Shown piece after piece: positions 31,600-40,630 of a stretch of 54,138 nt of DNA. A model generated the notes under the pieces. That model saw nothing but the letters and a program-made list of their open reading frames with translations. It had not been told where the DNA came from and did no database searches. The DNA lies in the NCBI GenBank assembly GCA_945898195.1, contig CAMDHM010000017.1, forward strand, positions 1 through 54,138. Reading direction: 5' to 3'. This DNA comes from Pseudobacteriovorax antillogorgiicola (GTDB lineage: Bacteria > Bdellovibrionota_B > Oligoflexia > Oligoflexales > RGVZ01). Positions within the stretch are counted from its first letter, which is position 1. Every line of letters begins with the position of its first letter. The position numbers and the translations under genes are program-made.

Positions 31600-32469
31600 A
31601 TGAAAACCTTGCTTTTCCGTTGTTTAGTACACCTTCTCGCCATCCTCCCCGACTCGATCGTTGAAAGCCTAGCAAATAGCGTTGCTTGGCTCTCAGCCAC
31701 ACTGCCCTCGCGGCGACTGCGCCTGATTCGCATCAATGTCGACAAAATCCTTGGACTACCCTCACATACGTCCTTTGCAAAAACGTTTTACAGGCAGGTT
31801 TTTGCCTCCCAAGTTCGTTGCCTGATTGAGACATGTAGGGAGGTTGTTACCCCCGGAACAATCACCCTGGAAGGCGAAGAAGAATGGCGTCACTTGGTTC
31901 ACCGGCTTGAAAACGATGGAAGGTCAATTATTTTTGCTGCGGCGCATATCGGCTCTTGGGAAATTACCGGGGCCGTGGTCGCTCGCGCTTGCAACAAACA
32001 AGTGCACGCCTTAGCAAAATTGCCAAAGGTGCAGGGCACGAGTGCTGCACTCGAGTGGTTGAGAGGACGCCTCGGCTTATCAGTCCTGTGGAGCCATAAA
32101 AAATCACTCGTGCGCGACATGATATCTTCGTTACGAAGCGGCGAGCATTTGGCAATGGTGATTGATCAGAAACCAGAGGGGCGCGCCGGGGACACCGTTC
32201 AATTCATCGGTAAACCCATCGCCTTTGTCGGAGGACCGGCGGCCATGAGCCTTCGGTGCAATGCAGCCATTGTTTCAGTAGCCACCGTTCGAACTGGAGC
32301 AAAGCGTTTCAGGGTCGTTGGCGGCCTTATCTTTGACCCACAAGCCGCAGAAGGCCTAAAATCTGAGGGCCAAGTTTCTCAACTCTGCGCAACTGAAATC
32401 GAGCGATGGATCCGCTTGTATCCGGAACAGTGGACGTGGGAATATAAACGGTGGGTTTTTTCTTCCTGA
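31600..32469 (+). CDS. LpxL/HtrB-type lysophospholipid/lipid A acyltransferase
   Basis: A 289-residue protein of the Lip_A_acyltrans family. The N-terminal hydrophobic helix (MKTLLFRCLVHLLAILPDSI) anchors it in the inner membrane. The catalytic H116-x4-E121 lies in AAHIGSWEITG, the variant of HX4D/E used by LpxL and LpxM. The later DQKPEGRAGDTVQFIGKP matches the substrate-binding block of the family. It probably adds a secondary acyl chain to lipid A, which supports a diderm host. The ATG at 31600 has GGGA nearby; an ATG at 31576 inside lipA would add eight residues. Confidence 0.85.
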   Translation: MKTLLFRCLVHLLAILPDSIVESLANSVAWLSATLPSRRLRLIRINVDKILGLPSHTSFAKTFYRQVFASQVRCLIETCREVVTPGTITLEGEEEWRHLVHRLENDGRSIIFAAAHIGSWEITGAVVARACNKQVHALAKLPKVQGTSAALEWLRGRLGLSVLWSHKKSLVRDMISSLRSGEHLAMVIDQKPEGRAGDTVQFIGKPIAFVGGPAAMSLRCNAAIVSVATVRTGAKRFRVVGGLIFDPQAAEGLKSEGQVSQLCATEIERWIRLYPEQWTWEYKRWVFSS

Positions 32470-32503
32470 TCCACGCGTCCCCAAAAATACACAAGGTTCC
32501 ATC

Positions 32504-33049
32504 ATGCAGATTTTCCGGCAAGTTCTCGGGCGACTCGTACCCAGGTTCACCCCTGAAATCGTCGCCGCGGTTTTCGCTGCTCTCGCAGTGGCCCTTAGTC
32601 GCACCACAGCGCCTCACCTTTGGCTTGGCCTCATGGTTATGGTTACTGCTTTTTCCCTCTTCGCCCTGATCGATTGCACAGAATCCGAATCCGAATCAGC
32701 GGCCATCAAAGCGATGCAATGCCAACAACCCTTGGGTGCTCTGGCCTTCACCTTTGCCACAGGATGCCTGATTGCTTGCGGTCGCCCCGGATTTGCCAGT
32801 GGGGGATTCCTCATAATGCTTTTTTACTTTCAAATTTGGCATCTTGCCCAAACCGGGCCTGGCACACCTTTAATACAAAACGATACTTACCTGCCTGACC
32901 CTGGCAGCCTTGCAGCATTTGTCCGAAGCCAAATCCCGGCGATTCTGCGTCGTCAAAAAAAACTTCAAATGCCTTTGTCCCGGCGCAGACTCGTCCGTTG
33001 GCTTTTTCCAATCACATTAATTGCGTCTTTATTGCTGAAAATGAGATGA
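32504..33049 (+). CDS. predicted membrane protein of unknown function
   Basis: A 181-residue protein with hydrophobic stretches near residues 18-35, 40-58, 76-95, 98-115 and a C-terminal one at 160-178. An acidic ESESES patch follows the second. I recognise no family. It lies 34 bases after the acyltransferase gene and 48 bases before the thioredoxin-like gene, so it may be cotranscribed with lipA and the acyltransferase. That is the only hint of function (envelope). Confidence 0.6.
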   Translation: MQIFRQVLGRLVPRFTPEIVAAVFAALAVALSRTTAPHLWLGLMVMVTAFSLFALIDCTESESESAAIKAMQCQQPLGALAFTFATGCLIACGRPGFASGGFLIMLFYFQIWHLAQTGPGTPLIQNDTYLPDPGSLAAFVRSQIPAILRRQKKLQMPLSRRRLVRWLFPITLIASLLLKMR

Positions 33050-33097
33050 TGGCTCTTTCATTGGCCTAGCCATTAATCCTGCAACAAGGAGTCGAAC

Positions 33098-33610
33098 ATG
33101 CGAACCATTATGGCATCCCTCATCGTTAGTGCTGGACTGTTAACCTCAAATGCATTCGCTGCCAAAATTGCCCCGACCACTTTCCCGTGGATGAATGCCA
33201 AGCAGGCTAACACCACCTACAATATGGCGGACCACACAAACGCTGTTTTTGTCCTTGAGGCTTTCAGCCTTAATTGCAGCTGGTGCAACAAAAACGCAGC
33301 CAACGTTGATGCGCTTGCAACCAAGTTCAAAGACAACGACCGGGTCCAGGTGATTGACCTCGGCATCGACAGTTCAGATGGTTATTTCACCAGATGGATC
33401 CAAACTCACAACCCAAACCACCCGGTGGTCAAGGATGTCGGCCGCAAGGTTTACAATGCACTGCAGGTCGAGAATGGAATTCCCCAAGTGTTTATCGTGA
33501 ATTGTCGCGGCGAGCGCGAGGGTGTCGTTGTTGGATACTGGGAAGATGCTGAGAAAGAGCAGGTTGAAAGCGCCATCAACAAGGCACTGCAGACCACCTG
33601 CGCCCTTTAA
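33098..33610 (+). CDS. periplasmic thioredoxin-like protein
   Basis: A 170-residue protein with a clear signal peptide (MRTIMASLIVSAGLLTSNAF, cut after FA-A). A thioredoxin-fold active site C60-S-W-C63 is followed by a cis-Pro loop (NGIPQVFIVN). The spacing fits TlpA/DsbE-like thiol-disulfide proteins. A role as a reductant in the periplasm, for example for cytochrome c maturation or other Cys proteins, is possible given the heme lipoproteins encoded 4-8 kb away. AAGGAG lies upstream of the ATG. Its stop is followed immediately by the ATG of the hydrolase gene. Confidence 0.8.
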   Translation: MRTIMASLIVSAGLLTSNAFAAKIAPTTFPWMNAKQANTTYNMADHTNAVFVLEAFSLNCSWCNKNAANVDALATKFKDNDRVQVIDLGIDSSDGYFTRWIQTHNPNHPVVKDVGRKVYNALQVENGIPQVFIVNCRGEREGVVVGYWEDAEKEQVESAINKALQTTCAL

Positions 33611-34288
33611 ATGCCCATCCTGTCGATGATTGAATTTAAAGGCGCGGACGAGCAAAACGTCCGCGGGTACCTTGCCGAGCCAGTTTCAGCCCACCAAGCG
33701 CCCGCCATCGTGGTGATCCACGAATGGTGGGGCCTGCAAGACCAGATCAAACACATCTGTGATCGCTATGCAGAGGCGGGGTTCCGCGCGCTCGGGGTTG
33801 ATCTTTACGGTGGCGAAGTGGCCAAAAACGCAAAACGCGCTGGCGAACTAATGGGAAGCTTGGATTTAAAAGCTGCCGCAAGAAATATAGTCGAAGGCGC
33901 TGTCCGTTTCCTGAAGAAGGAATCGAGGCGAGTCGGTATCACAGGGTACTGCATGGGGGGAGCCGTCACCGTACTTTCGGCGGCCTATGTCGAAGGCATT
34001 GATGCAGCGGTGGCCTTTTACGGACTCCCTGACCCAAAATCCTACGACAGCCATAAAATAACCATGCCGTTTGCGGCCCATTTCGCTAATCGTGATGAAT
34101 GGTGCACTCCCGAAAAAGCGAAGGCCTTCAGCAAGGAACTCAAAGCGCTCAACAAAAATGCCGAGGGCTGGTTCTATGATGCCGATCATGCCTTTTGCAA
34201 TGAGGGTCGACCCGAAGTTTACAATGCGGAAGCAACCGCGCAAGCCTGGGAACGCACCATCACATTCTTCAAGGGACACCTGACATGA
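33611..34288 (+). CDS. dienelactone hydrolase family protein
   Basis: A 225-residue alpha/beta hydrolase of the DLH family. The nucleophile is Cys114 in GITGYCMGGAV; His193 is in ADHAFCNEGRPEVYN, and Glu37 in VIHEWWGLQDQI is the conserved residue that activates the Cys in DLH. A catalytic Asp is likely near residue 162. These enzymes hydrolyse dienelactones or related esters in the cytosol. The natural substrate is unknown. The ATG directly abuts the preceding stop. The gene is convergent with sthA. Confidence 0.9.
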   Translation: MPILSMIEFKGADEQNVRGYLAEPVSAHQAPAIVVIHEWWGLQDQIKHICDRYAEAGFRALGVDLYGGEVAKNAKRAGELMGSLDLKAAARNIVEGAVRFLKKESRRVGITGYCMGGAVTVLSAAYVEGIDAAVAFYGLPDPKSYDSHKITMPFAAHFANRDEWCTPEKAKAFSKELKALNKNAEGWFYDADHAFCNEGRPEVYNAEATAQAWERTITFFKGHLT

Positions 34289-34309
34289 AGGTCCATTGAG
34301 GTAATCGAC

Positions 34310-35746
34310 TTACTTTTTGATTTTGTATCCAGCGCGATTTCCAAGACCATCGTAAGCCGCGTATTTGTATAAATCATGTAGCGTCGGATAATTGAAAACA
34401 GTGGCCAGAAGATCATCCAAGCTGCGTTTGTCCTGCACCAGCAATAAGCCATAATGAATTATCTCAGTGGCCAATGGTCCGATGATATGAACGCCAAGAA
34501 TTTGCAAAGTCTGGCGATCAAAAACCAATTTCAAAAACCCATCTGAAATTCCCATAATTCGCCCACGATGCATGTCTGCAAAGCGCGAAATACCAGTGCA
34601 AACATCGACACCCTTTTCTTGTGCCTCGTGTTCAGCTAAGCCAACCATCGAGACTTCTGGAATCGTGTAAATCCCATAGGGAAACGTCCGTGTGACATTA
34701 TCCAGATCCGTCATTCCAAACATATGGGACACCGCCACGCGCCCCTGGTCCATACTTGTCGCAGCAAGGGCCGGAAATCCGATTACGTCCCCGGCTGCAA
34801 AAATATTTGGCGTGGATGTGCGGAATTTTGCATCGACATCGATAACTTCACGCTTTCCTATTTTTACGCCTGCCGCGCCACAGTTTAGACCTGCAGTAGC
34901 CCCACTGCGCCCCGCAGCAAATAGAAACATCTCTGTTTTGAGTTCGCTGCCGTTATCAAGGACAGTGATGATATGTTTTTTAATGTCGGCCGTAGTGGAT
35001 TCTTTGGTGACGCTCTTTACCCCAGCATTAAACACGATTTCAACGCCACCGTTGCGCATATGCTCAACAAGCGAACTCGAAATCTCGTGATCGAGAAAGG
35101 GCATGATCTTGTCGCGATCATTCACCAAATAAACTTTGGTCCCCATTGTTGCAAAGATGGTCGCATATTCGCAGCCAATCACTCCGGCACCAACAACCAC
35201 AAGGCTTTCAGGAATAGCTTTCAGCTTTAGGATCGTATCTGAATCGTGCACGAACTCTGAATCGAAAGGAATATTAGCCGGGTGAAATGGGTAACTTCCC
35301 GTTGCAATAAGAATGAAATCACCGCGGATTACGGCATCCGGAGCATCGCCCCTCTTGATTACAACGTGATTGTGATCAAGAAAAGATGCAGCGCCGTGAA
35401 TTAAATCGACTTTGTGAAGCTCGAGGTTCCTGCGAACTTCTTGTTCAACTGTGGTTTGAACCACCCTCTCACGGAAAAAAAAATCATCAATTGTGGTTTT
35501 TTCTTCGAGTTTTTTTTCAATGCCATATAGGCCGTGTTCGTATTTACCAGAAAAAAAAAGGGCGCTCTCTTTGAGGGTCTTGGAGGGTAAGGTACCGGTA
35601 TTGACTCCGGCACCGCCAACGACGGGTTGAGACTCAATAACCGCAACTTTTTTTCCAAAATAGGCCGCCTTGGCCGCAGCCTTTTCCCCTGCTGGACCGC
35701 TCCCGATGACGATGAGGTCATAGGTTTTATCGCTAACAGGAGCCAC
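34310..35746 (-). CDS. sthA: soluble (Si-specific) NAD(P)+ transhydrogenase
   Basis: A 478-residue flavoprotein of the pyridine nucleotide-disulfide oxidoreductase family. It has the FAD motif GSGPAG, the NAD(P) motif GAGVIGCEYA, and the second FAD motif FAAGDVIGFPALA. The usual redox disulfide CxxxxC is replaced by GAGVNTGTLPSKTLKE, which is the hallmark of SthA. It re-oxidises NADPH with NAD+ in the cytosol. The start is GTG with AAAGG 9 bases upstream. A candidate promoter lies just before it, back to back with the tRNA-Val promoter. Confidence 0.93.
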   Translation of the reverse strand: MAPVSDKTYDLIVIGSGPAGEKAAAKAAYFGKKVAVIESQPVVGGAGVNTGTLPSKTLKESALFFSGKYEHGLYGIEKKLEEKTTIDDFFFRERVVQTTVEQEVRRNLELHKVDLIHGAASFLDHNHVVIKRGDAPDAVIRGDFILIATGSYPFHPANIPFDSEFVHDSDTILKLKAIPESLVVVGAGVIGCEYATIFATMGTKVYLVNDRDKIMPFLDHEISSSLVEHMRNGGVEIVFNAGVKSVTKESTTADIKKHIITVLDNGSELKTEMFLFAAGRSGATAGLNCGAAGVKIGKREVIDVDAKFRTSTPNIFAAGDVIGFPALAATSMDQGRVAVSHMFGMTDLDNVTRTFPYGIYTIPEVSMVGLAEHEAQEKGVDVCTGISRFADMHRGRIMGISDGFLKLVFDRQTLQILGVHIIGPLATEIIHYGLLLVQDKRSLDDLLATVFNYPTLHDLYKYAAYDGLGNRAGYKIKK

Positions 35747-35766
35747 TGGAGTTAACCTTTTTATTA

Positions 35767-35795
35767 ATCATGTTGACACTTTAAGACACATTCAA
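35767..35795 (-). promoter_or_regulatory. candidate promoter of sthA
   Basis: On the minus strand TTGAAT and CATGAT are separated by 17 bases, giving a plausible sigma70-type promoter about 20 bases upstream of the sthA GTG. The -10 matches consensus at four of six positions. The leader would be short. Confidence 0.35.
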
Positions 35796-35804
35796 GCTTT
35801 GGCG

Positions 35805-35833
35805 TTGACTAGCCAATTGCAGACGGATATGAC
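35805..35833 (+). promoter_or_regulatory. promoter of tRNA-Val
   Basis: TTGACT and TATGAC are separated by exactly 17 bases, and the mature tRNA begins 14 bases after the -10 box. The spacing and both hexamers fit a strong sigma70-type promoter for a single tRNA gene. Confidence 0.6.
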
Positions 35834-35847
35834 CACGGTTCGCTTGT

Positions 35848-35924
35848 GCGGGCGTAGCTCAGTTGGTTAGAGCGCTACGTTGACATCGTAGAGGTCCCCT
35901 GTTCGAGTCAGGGCGTCCGCACCA
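35848..35924 (+). tRNA. tRNA-Val(GAC)
   Basis: A 77-base cloverleaf. The acceptor arms GCGGGCG and CGTCCGC pair with one G-U, and the discriminator A is followed by an encoded CCA. The D arm is GCTC-AGTTGGTTA-GAGC. The anticodon stem CTACG/CGTAG encloses the loop TTGACAT, so the anticodon is GAC. The T loop TTCGAGT is standard. It lies alone between sthA and a convergent exported-protein gene. Confidence 0.95.
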
Positions 35925-35949
35925 TCACCTCACCAACGTCAGATTCTCC

Positions 35950-37302
35950 TTATAAATTGGCTCCGGCACCGAATGCCACACCCGCCTCCTTGACGCGAGT
36001 TTCGTCGGTTCCCGATCTAATGATCATGCTGCGCTTATACCCCTCAAACGATAGGCAAACTCCAAGAAACCTGCAGTTCATATATCCCACTGCGATTTGA
36101 GACAAATCTCCATCGGTCCGTTTGGCTGTCTGAAAATTGCCGTACCAAACAGCCCCTAAGCTGATCACTTGCGGTTGCAAGCGCAATCCAACGAAACCCT
36201 TCGGTTCAAAGTCACCCGTCACCGGCACGGACACGAGAGAAAGTTGAGGCCCCACGTGAAGGGCGACCTGATATTGCTCAAGCAATGGCAAAAATTTAGC
36301 CAAATCATATCCGACACTGAACCCTGCAAAAACATGCTTGATGATCTCTGGTGGCTGGCCAACCGGGGCACCTTCGTAGTTGGCCTTTACTCCATGCCAT
36401 TCAAAATCAGCAAAAATACTGGCCGGATAAAATGAGACATCTTCAATTTTAATCGCTCCACCAATGGATCTTGCTGCCGAAACATCAAATTCAAGATCAC
36501 GCTTGATGCTCAGATCTTCATGTAAATACTTAACCAGAAGGCGCACCGAACTAACCGTTTCACGGGTTGGCTCTCGGGCATCGATAATTCCACCTAGGGG
36601 CCCAACAAATTCAGGCAACTCCACAGGCCGTGTTGGGTAAAGCTGGGAACTAGGTCGCCAAAAATTGTCATCTGATAAAGCGGCCCGTGCCACCCGCATT
36701 CCAGCAAATTGGCCATCGACCTTTTTAAAAGAAGGATCTCCCATAGCGGGATGAATCCGATAAAGCCAAGGTTTTGCTTGGCCCTTTAACAGCACCGAAC
36801 TGCCGGAGAAAAAAAATGTTTTTTCTACGGTGGCTTTGTTGTGCGACGGAGCTTCGATTTCAGTTGCCCGAATCTCCCACCGCGACTTTGAAGTGGCATC
36901 CACTCCAAAGTCGATCCACAGACCTTCGCTCCCGGCAGGAACAACAACCATGACCCCCGAATGAATCCTCAGTTGAGACTGTCGATCGCGCATCCGCCAA
37001 AACAGGACCCCGTTGTCCTCAAATGGCGGCAGCTTTAAAGACGGAAAGGCATCGAAGTCCGCATAACTGCGCTGAAGATCCGACTCAATGTTGAAAACTA
37101 TTTTTTCAAAGATTGGATCTTCAGAAATTTCTAGGGAACGTCCTGAGGACAAAAGAGTCCTCCACACGTCCGGCACTGCGATATGATGGGATCCAGCACG
37201 AGCGTCAGATGCAGGCCATCCAAAGCATGCAGCTACGAGTGCAAAGGCACATAAAAAATAAAGCGAGGTGAAAAGTCTCGATGGCAAGCCGGCATCCCCC
37301 AT
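35950..37302 (-). CDS. exported protein of unknown function
   Basis: A 450-residue protein with an N-terminal export signal (LFTSLYFLCAFALVAACFGW). Cleavage could be at Cys26 (VAAC fits a lipobox) or after SDARA. The mature protein has little Cys and many alternating polar/hydrophobic strands in the last 170 residues (for example GFVGLRLQPQVISLGAVWYG), which could form an outer-membrane beta-barrel, although it does not end in the usual Phe. I recognise no family. It follows fusA on the same strand after 123 bases with no clear terminator between, so read-through from the str cluster is possible. Confidence 0.6.
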   Translation of the reverse strand: MGDAGLPSRLFTSLYFLCAFALVAACFGWPASDARAGSHHIAVPDVWRTLLSSGRSLEISEDPIFEKIVFNIESDLQRSYADFDAFPSLKLPPFEDNGVLFWRMRDRQSQLRIHSGVMVVVPAGSEGLWIDFGVDATSKSRWEIRATEIEAPSHNKATVEKTFFFSGSSVLLKGQAKPWLYRIHPAMGDPSFKKVDGQFAGMRVARAALSDDNFWRPSSQLYPTRPVELPEFVGPLGGIIDAREPTRETVSSVRLLVKYLHEDLSIKRDLEFDVSAARSIGGAIKIEDVSFYPASIFADFEWHGVKANYEGAPVGQPPEIIKHVFAGFSVGYDLAKFLPLLEQYQVALHVGPQLSLVSVPVTGDFEPKGFVGLRLQPQVISLGAVWYGNFQTAKRTDGDLSQIAVGYMNCRFLGVCLSFEGYKRSMIIRSGTDETRVKEAGVAFGAGANL

Positions 37303-37425
37303 GTGTCCGATAACACTTGGGATTTTACCACACCAATGGAATCCAACCTAACCCCCTAACCACCAAGGGCAACGCCGTGCGCGAGAGAACCAAGGTGATC
37401 AGGTGTCTGCCCGAAACAGGGCGCA

Positions 37426-39510
37426 TCAAACGTGCCCGGTAATCCTCATCAAAGTTGCCGATGCCACCGCTTGATAGCTGTCAAAGCGCATCGTATATGT
37501 TGCTCGCCCCTGAGATATCGACCTGAGCTGGGTAGAGTAGCCGAACATAAGCTCCAATGGCGCAGACGCCTCCACGACCTGCAAGTGCCCCCTCAGGGAG
37601 ACACTATTGATCTGCGCGCGACGGCTATTCAAATCGGTAATGATGTTGCTCAAATAATCATCGGGAACCAAAACCTCAATCCACATCACTGGTTCCAATA
37701 GCTGTGGCGAGGCCTGACGTAATGCCTGACGAAGGGCCAAGGACGCTGCGACTTTAAAGGAATTCTCGGTAGATATTTGTTGGTCAAAGCCACCGCCCAG
37801 AAGTTCCGCCGATACCCCAATCACAGGAAATCCAGCCAATGCCCCAGCCTGCATGGACTCGATTAGACCCTTGTGGACGCCTTCGACAAATTGCGTTGGA
37901 ACTTGCGCTGGAGAAGCCTTGTTCTTAAATATCAATCCGCCCTGAGCGTCAGCACCACCAGCATGCTTCACGGCGATCCTAACCGTGGCGAACTGGGCAA
38001 TACCACCGCCCTCCCGAGAGAACGTTTCCTCAACCTCAGCCTCACCTGTGATGGTCTCGCGGTAGGATACTTGAGGTGCACCGACATTGGCGTCCACCTT
38101 GAATTCACGCTTCAACCGATCCACGATAATGTCCAGATGAAGCTCACCCATCCCACTGATCAACGTCTGCCCGGTCTCAGCATTATAATTCACGCGAAAG
38201 GAGGGATCCTCATTTTCGAGCCTTTCAAGAGACTTCATGAGTTTATCCATGTCTGCCGTGGTCTTTGGCTCGATCGCAATCGATATCACCGGCTCCGGGA
38301 AAACCACTGATTCAAATCGGATTGGGTGCTTTTGATCACAAATCGTGTCGCCAGTACCAATCTGTTTTAGACCAGCAAGAGCACAAATATCTCCGGCTTC
38401 AACGGTCTGAAGTTCTTCCCGTTGATTGGCCTGCATGCGGAGGATCTTGGTAATCCTTTCCCGTTTGCCTGTACGGCTGTTCAACACAACTTCACCAACA
38501 GATATCTGTCCAGAATATACCCGTGCAAAGACCACCTGACCGACAAAAGCATCATTCATAATTTTAAAGGCGATACCAGAGAATGGTTCCGATACGTCGC
38601 GCTTGCGAAAAAGCTTGGTTTCTTTGTCGTCAGCGCTCAAACCAGGAACAACCGACAAGTCGAGTGGTGATGGCAAATAATCAATCACAGCATCAAGCAA
38701 AGGCTGGATGCCCTTATTCTTAAACGCGCTGCCACAGAATACCGGAACAATTTTGAATGCGATGGCTGCGCGTCGGGCAGCAGCCATCACTTCGGTCACG
38801 CTCGGCTCAATACCCTCAAGGTATTTTTCAGCGATACCGTCATCCACATCAGCAAGGGAAGATATAAGTGTCTCACGGGCTGCCGCAGCAGCCTCCTTCA
38901 TTTCGGGAGGAATGTCCAAAACATCAAATTTCTCACCGCGACCTTTATCAGCCTCCGGCCACAAAAGGGCTTTCATCCGAACTAAATCAATCAGTCCCTG
39001 AAAGTGATCCTCAGCACCAATTGGAATTTGAAATGGGACGGGATTAGCGGCCAAACGTGTTCGTATAGAGTCCACGGATGCGGCAAAATCTGCACCGATA
39101 CGATCCATTTTATTGATGAAGGCTATCCGAGCAACATTGTATTTGTCGGCCTGTCGCCAAACCGTTTCCGATTGTGGCTCAACACCAGAAACCCCATCAA
39201 ATACGGCCACAGCGCCGTCAAGAACCCTCAGGGAGCGTTCAACCTCGATTGTGAAATCAACGTGCCCAGGAGTATCAATCAAATTGATTTGATGATTCCG
39301 CCACCGACATGACACTGCCGCTGCGGTGATGGTGATACCGCGTTCTTGCTCTTGAACCATCCAATCGGTCGTCGCGGTCCCTTCGTGAACCTCGCCGATC
39401 TTATGAATTTTACCCGTATAATACAGGATCCGTTCCGTCGTCGTCGTCTTACCGGCATCAATGTGGGCCATGATACCAATGTTACGCAGGGCTGATTGAT
39501 CGAGTGCCAT
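37426..39510 (-). CDS. fusA: translation elongation factor G
   Basis: A 694-residue GTPase that drives ribosomal translocation. The G motifs are [27 protein letters not shown] and [10 protein letters not shown]. The switch I region [14 protein letters not shown], domain II, and the C-terminal domains IV-V ([20 protein letters not shown]) are complete, so this is a canonical full-length EF-G. It is the last gene of the rpsL-rpsG-fusA order. No tuf gene follows, since tuf is upstream with the tRNAs. An intrinsic terminator lies between it and rpsG. Confidence 0.98.
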   Translation of the reverse strand: MALDQSALRNIGIMAHIDAGKTTTTERILYYTGKIHKIGEVHEGTATTDWMVQEQERGITITAAAVSCRWRNHQINLIDTPGHVDFTIEVERSLRVLDGAVAVFDGVSGVEPQSETVWRQADKYNVARIAFINKMDRIGADFAASVDSIRTRLAANPVPFQIPIGAEDHFQGLIDLVRMKALLWPEADKGRGEKFDVLDIPPEMKEAAAAARETLISSLADVDDGIAEKYLEGIEPSVTEVMAAARRAAIAFKIVPVFCGSAFKNKGIQPLLDAVIDYLPSPLDLSVVPGLSADDKETKLFRKRDVSEPFSGIAFKIMNDAFVGQVVFARVYSGQISVGEVVLNSRTGKRERITKILRMQANQREELQTVEAGDICALAGLKQIGTGDTICDQKHPIRFESVVFPEPVISIAIEPKTTADMDKLMKSLERLENEDPSFRVNYNAETGQTLISGMGELHLDIIVDRLKREFKVDANVGAPQVSYRETITGEAEVEETFSREGGGIAQFATVRIAVKHAGGADAQGGLIFKNKASPAQVPTQFVEGVHKGLIESMQAGALAGFPVIGVSAELLGGGFDQQISTENSFKVAASLALRQALRQASPQLLEPVMWIEVLVPDDYLSNIITDLNSRRAQINSVSLRGHLQVVEASAPLELMFGYSTQLRSISQGRATYTMRFDSYQAVASATLMRITGHV

Positions 39511-39536
39511 CGATATTGAACCTAGAAAAAGATGTT

Positions 39537-39574
39537 AAAAAACCCAGACGCGCCATAAAGGCGAACATCTGGGT
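39537..39574 (-). terminator. intrinsic terminator between rpsG and fusA
   Basis: In the transcript ACCCAGA and TCTGGGT form a 7-bp outer stem, with an inner CGCC/GGCG stem around TTTAT. A run of five to six U follows directly. This is a textbook Rho-independent terminator, about 50 bases after the rpsG stop and 25 before fusA. A second pairing, AGATGTT (39564-39570) with AACATCT (39530-39536) just past the U-run, would compete with it. Partial termination could lower EF-G relative to S12/S7. Confidence 0.75.
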
Positions 39575-39624
39575 CTAATTTCAGGCGCGGCCAAAGTGAA
39601 CTCTGACCGCAACCTTCTCTGATT

Positions 39625-40113
39625 TTACCAGCGGAAGTGAGCGAAAGCCTTGTTAGCTTCGGCCATTTTATGGACGTCTTCACGACGTTTGATTGCTCCG
39701 CCACGCTTGTTAGCAGCATCAATCAACTCGTTAGCAAGGCGTTCACCCATGCTCTTGCCAGCACGACTACGGGAGAACTCCACCAACCAGCGGATCGCCA
39801 GAGCCTGACGGCGTTCCGGACGAACTTCCACCGGCACCTGATAGTTAGAGCCACCAACGCGACGAGACTTTACTTCGAGTAGCGGACGAACATTGTCCAC
39901 TGCTGCGCGGAAAAGTTCCAGCGTGCTTTTGTAGGTACCAAGACCCTGGGGTCCCCGACCTTCAATCAAATCAAGCGCGCCATAAAACGCACTTTCAGCA
40001 GCCGTCTTTTTACCATCGTACATCATTCCATTGATGAACTTGGTGACGAGGATATCTTTGTACTTCGGATCCGGAAGGATCACACGTTTTTCAATTTGCC
40101 GGCGGCGAGCCAT
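39625..40113 (-). CDS. rpsG: 30S ribosomal protein S7
   Basis: A 162-residue S7, which nucleates assembly of the 30S head and contacts the E-site tRNA. The N-terminal [18 protein letters not shown], the segment [20 protein letters not shown] then [11 protein letters not shown], and the C-terminal [14 protein letters not shown] are diagnostic. It is slightly longer than the short bacterial form (about 156). It lies 18 bases after rpsL. Confidence 0.98.
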   Translation of the reverse strand: MARRRQIEKRVILPDPKYKDILVTKFINGMMYDGKKTAAESAFYGALDLIEGRGPQGLGTYKSTLELFRAAVDNVRPLLEVKSRRVGGSNYQVPVEVRPERRQALAIRWLVEFSRSRAGKSMGERLANELIDAANKRGGAIKRREDVHKMAEANKAFAHFRW

Positions 40114-40131
40114 GCGAGTCTCCCACTAATC

Positions 40132-40512
40132 TCAGTTAGCTGCTTTTGGTTTCTTAGCGCCGTACTTGCTACGACCTTGGCGACGGGCGTTGACACCTGC
40201 GCAGTCGAGAGCACCACGAACGCAGTGATAACGGACACCCGGCAAGTCTTTCACTTTGCCACCGCGCACCATCACCACGGAGTGTTCCTGAAGGTTGTGG
40301 CCTTCACCGCCGATATACGACGTGACTTCCACACCATTGGTCAAACGAACACGAGCAACCTTGCGGAGAGCCGAGTTCGGCTTCTTTGGGGTGGTCGTGT
40401 AAACACGGACACAGACTCCGCGACGCATTGGCGAGCTCTTAAGAGCCGGCGACTTTGTCTTGGCCTTCTGGACTTGACGTCCGTTTGCAATCAACTGATT
40501 AATCGTTGGCAT
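40132..40512 (-). CDS. rpsL: 30S ribosomal protein S12
   Basis: A 126-residue S12, part of the decoding centre. [19 protein letters not shown] carries the Lys that aligns with E. coli K42/K43, and [15 protein letters not shown] carries the K87/K88 region with the methylthiolated Asp. Both are wild type, so no streptomycin-resistance substitution is visible. The basic C-terminal tail (SKYGAKKPK) is normal. It is separated from rpoC by 118 bases holding a stem-loop. Confidence 0.98.
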   Translation of the reverse strand: MPTINQLIANGRQVQKAKTKSPALKSSPMRRGVCVRVYTTTPKKPNSALRKVARVRLTNGVEVTSYIGGEGHNLQEHSVVMVRGGKVKDLPGVRYHCVRGALDCAGVNARRQGRSKYGAKKPKAAN

Positions 40513-40583
40513 GTAAACCTATTCCTTAAACTACTGGACCGGCGTCATGACCACACGCGGGTTCCGTTTCCTACCAAAGCACC

Positions 40584-40610
40584 GCCTTGATTGCAACAGC
40601 GAATCAAGGC
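40584..40610 (-). other. stem-loop between rpoC and rpsL
   Basis: GCCTTGATT and AATCAAGGC form a perfect 9-bp stem with a 9-base loop, 21 bases after the rpoC stop. No U-run follows, so it is more likely a processing or stabilising hairpin or a weak attenuator than an intrinsic terminator. It sits where the rpoBC and str parts of the cluster meet. Confidence 0.45.
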
Positions 40611-40630
40611 CCAGGCTCACCCCCCAGAAC

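Noticed and set aside
37303-37425. Terminator after fusA (GCCC/GGGC)
   Set aside because: The stem is only 4 bp and there is no U-run; the 123-base gap shows no other clear signal.
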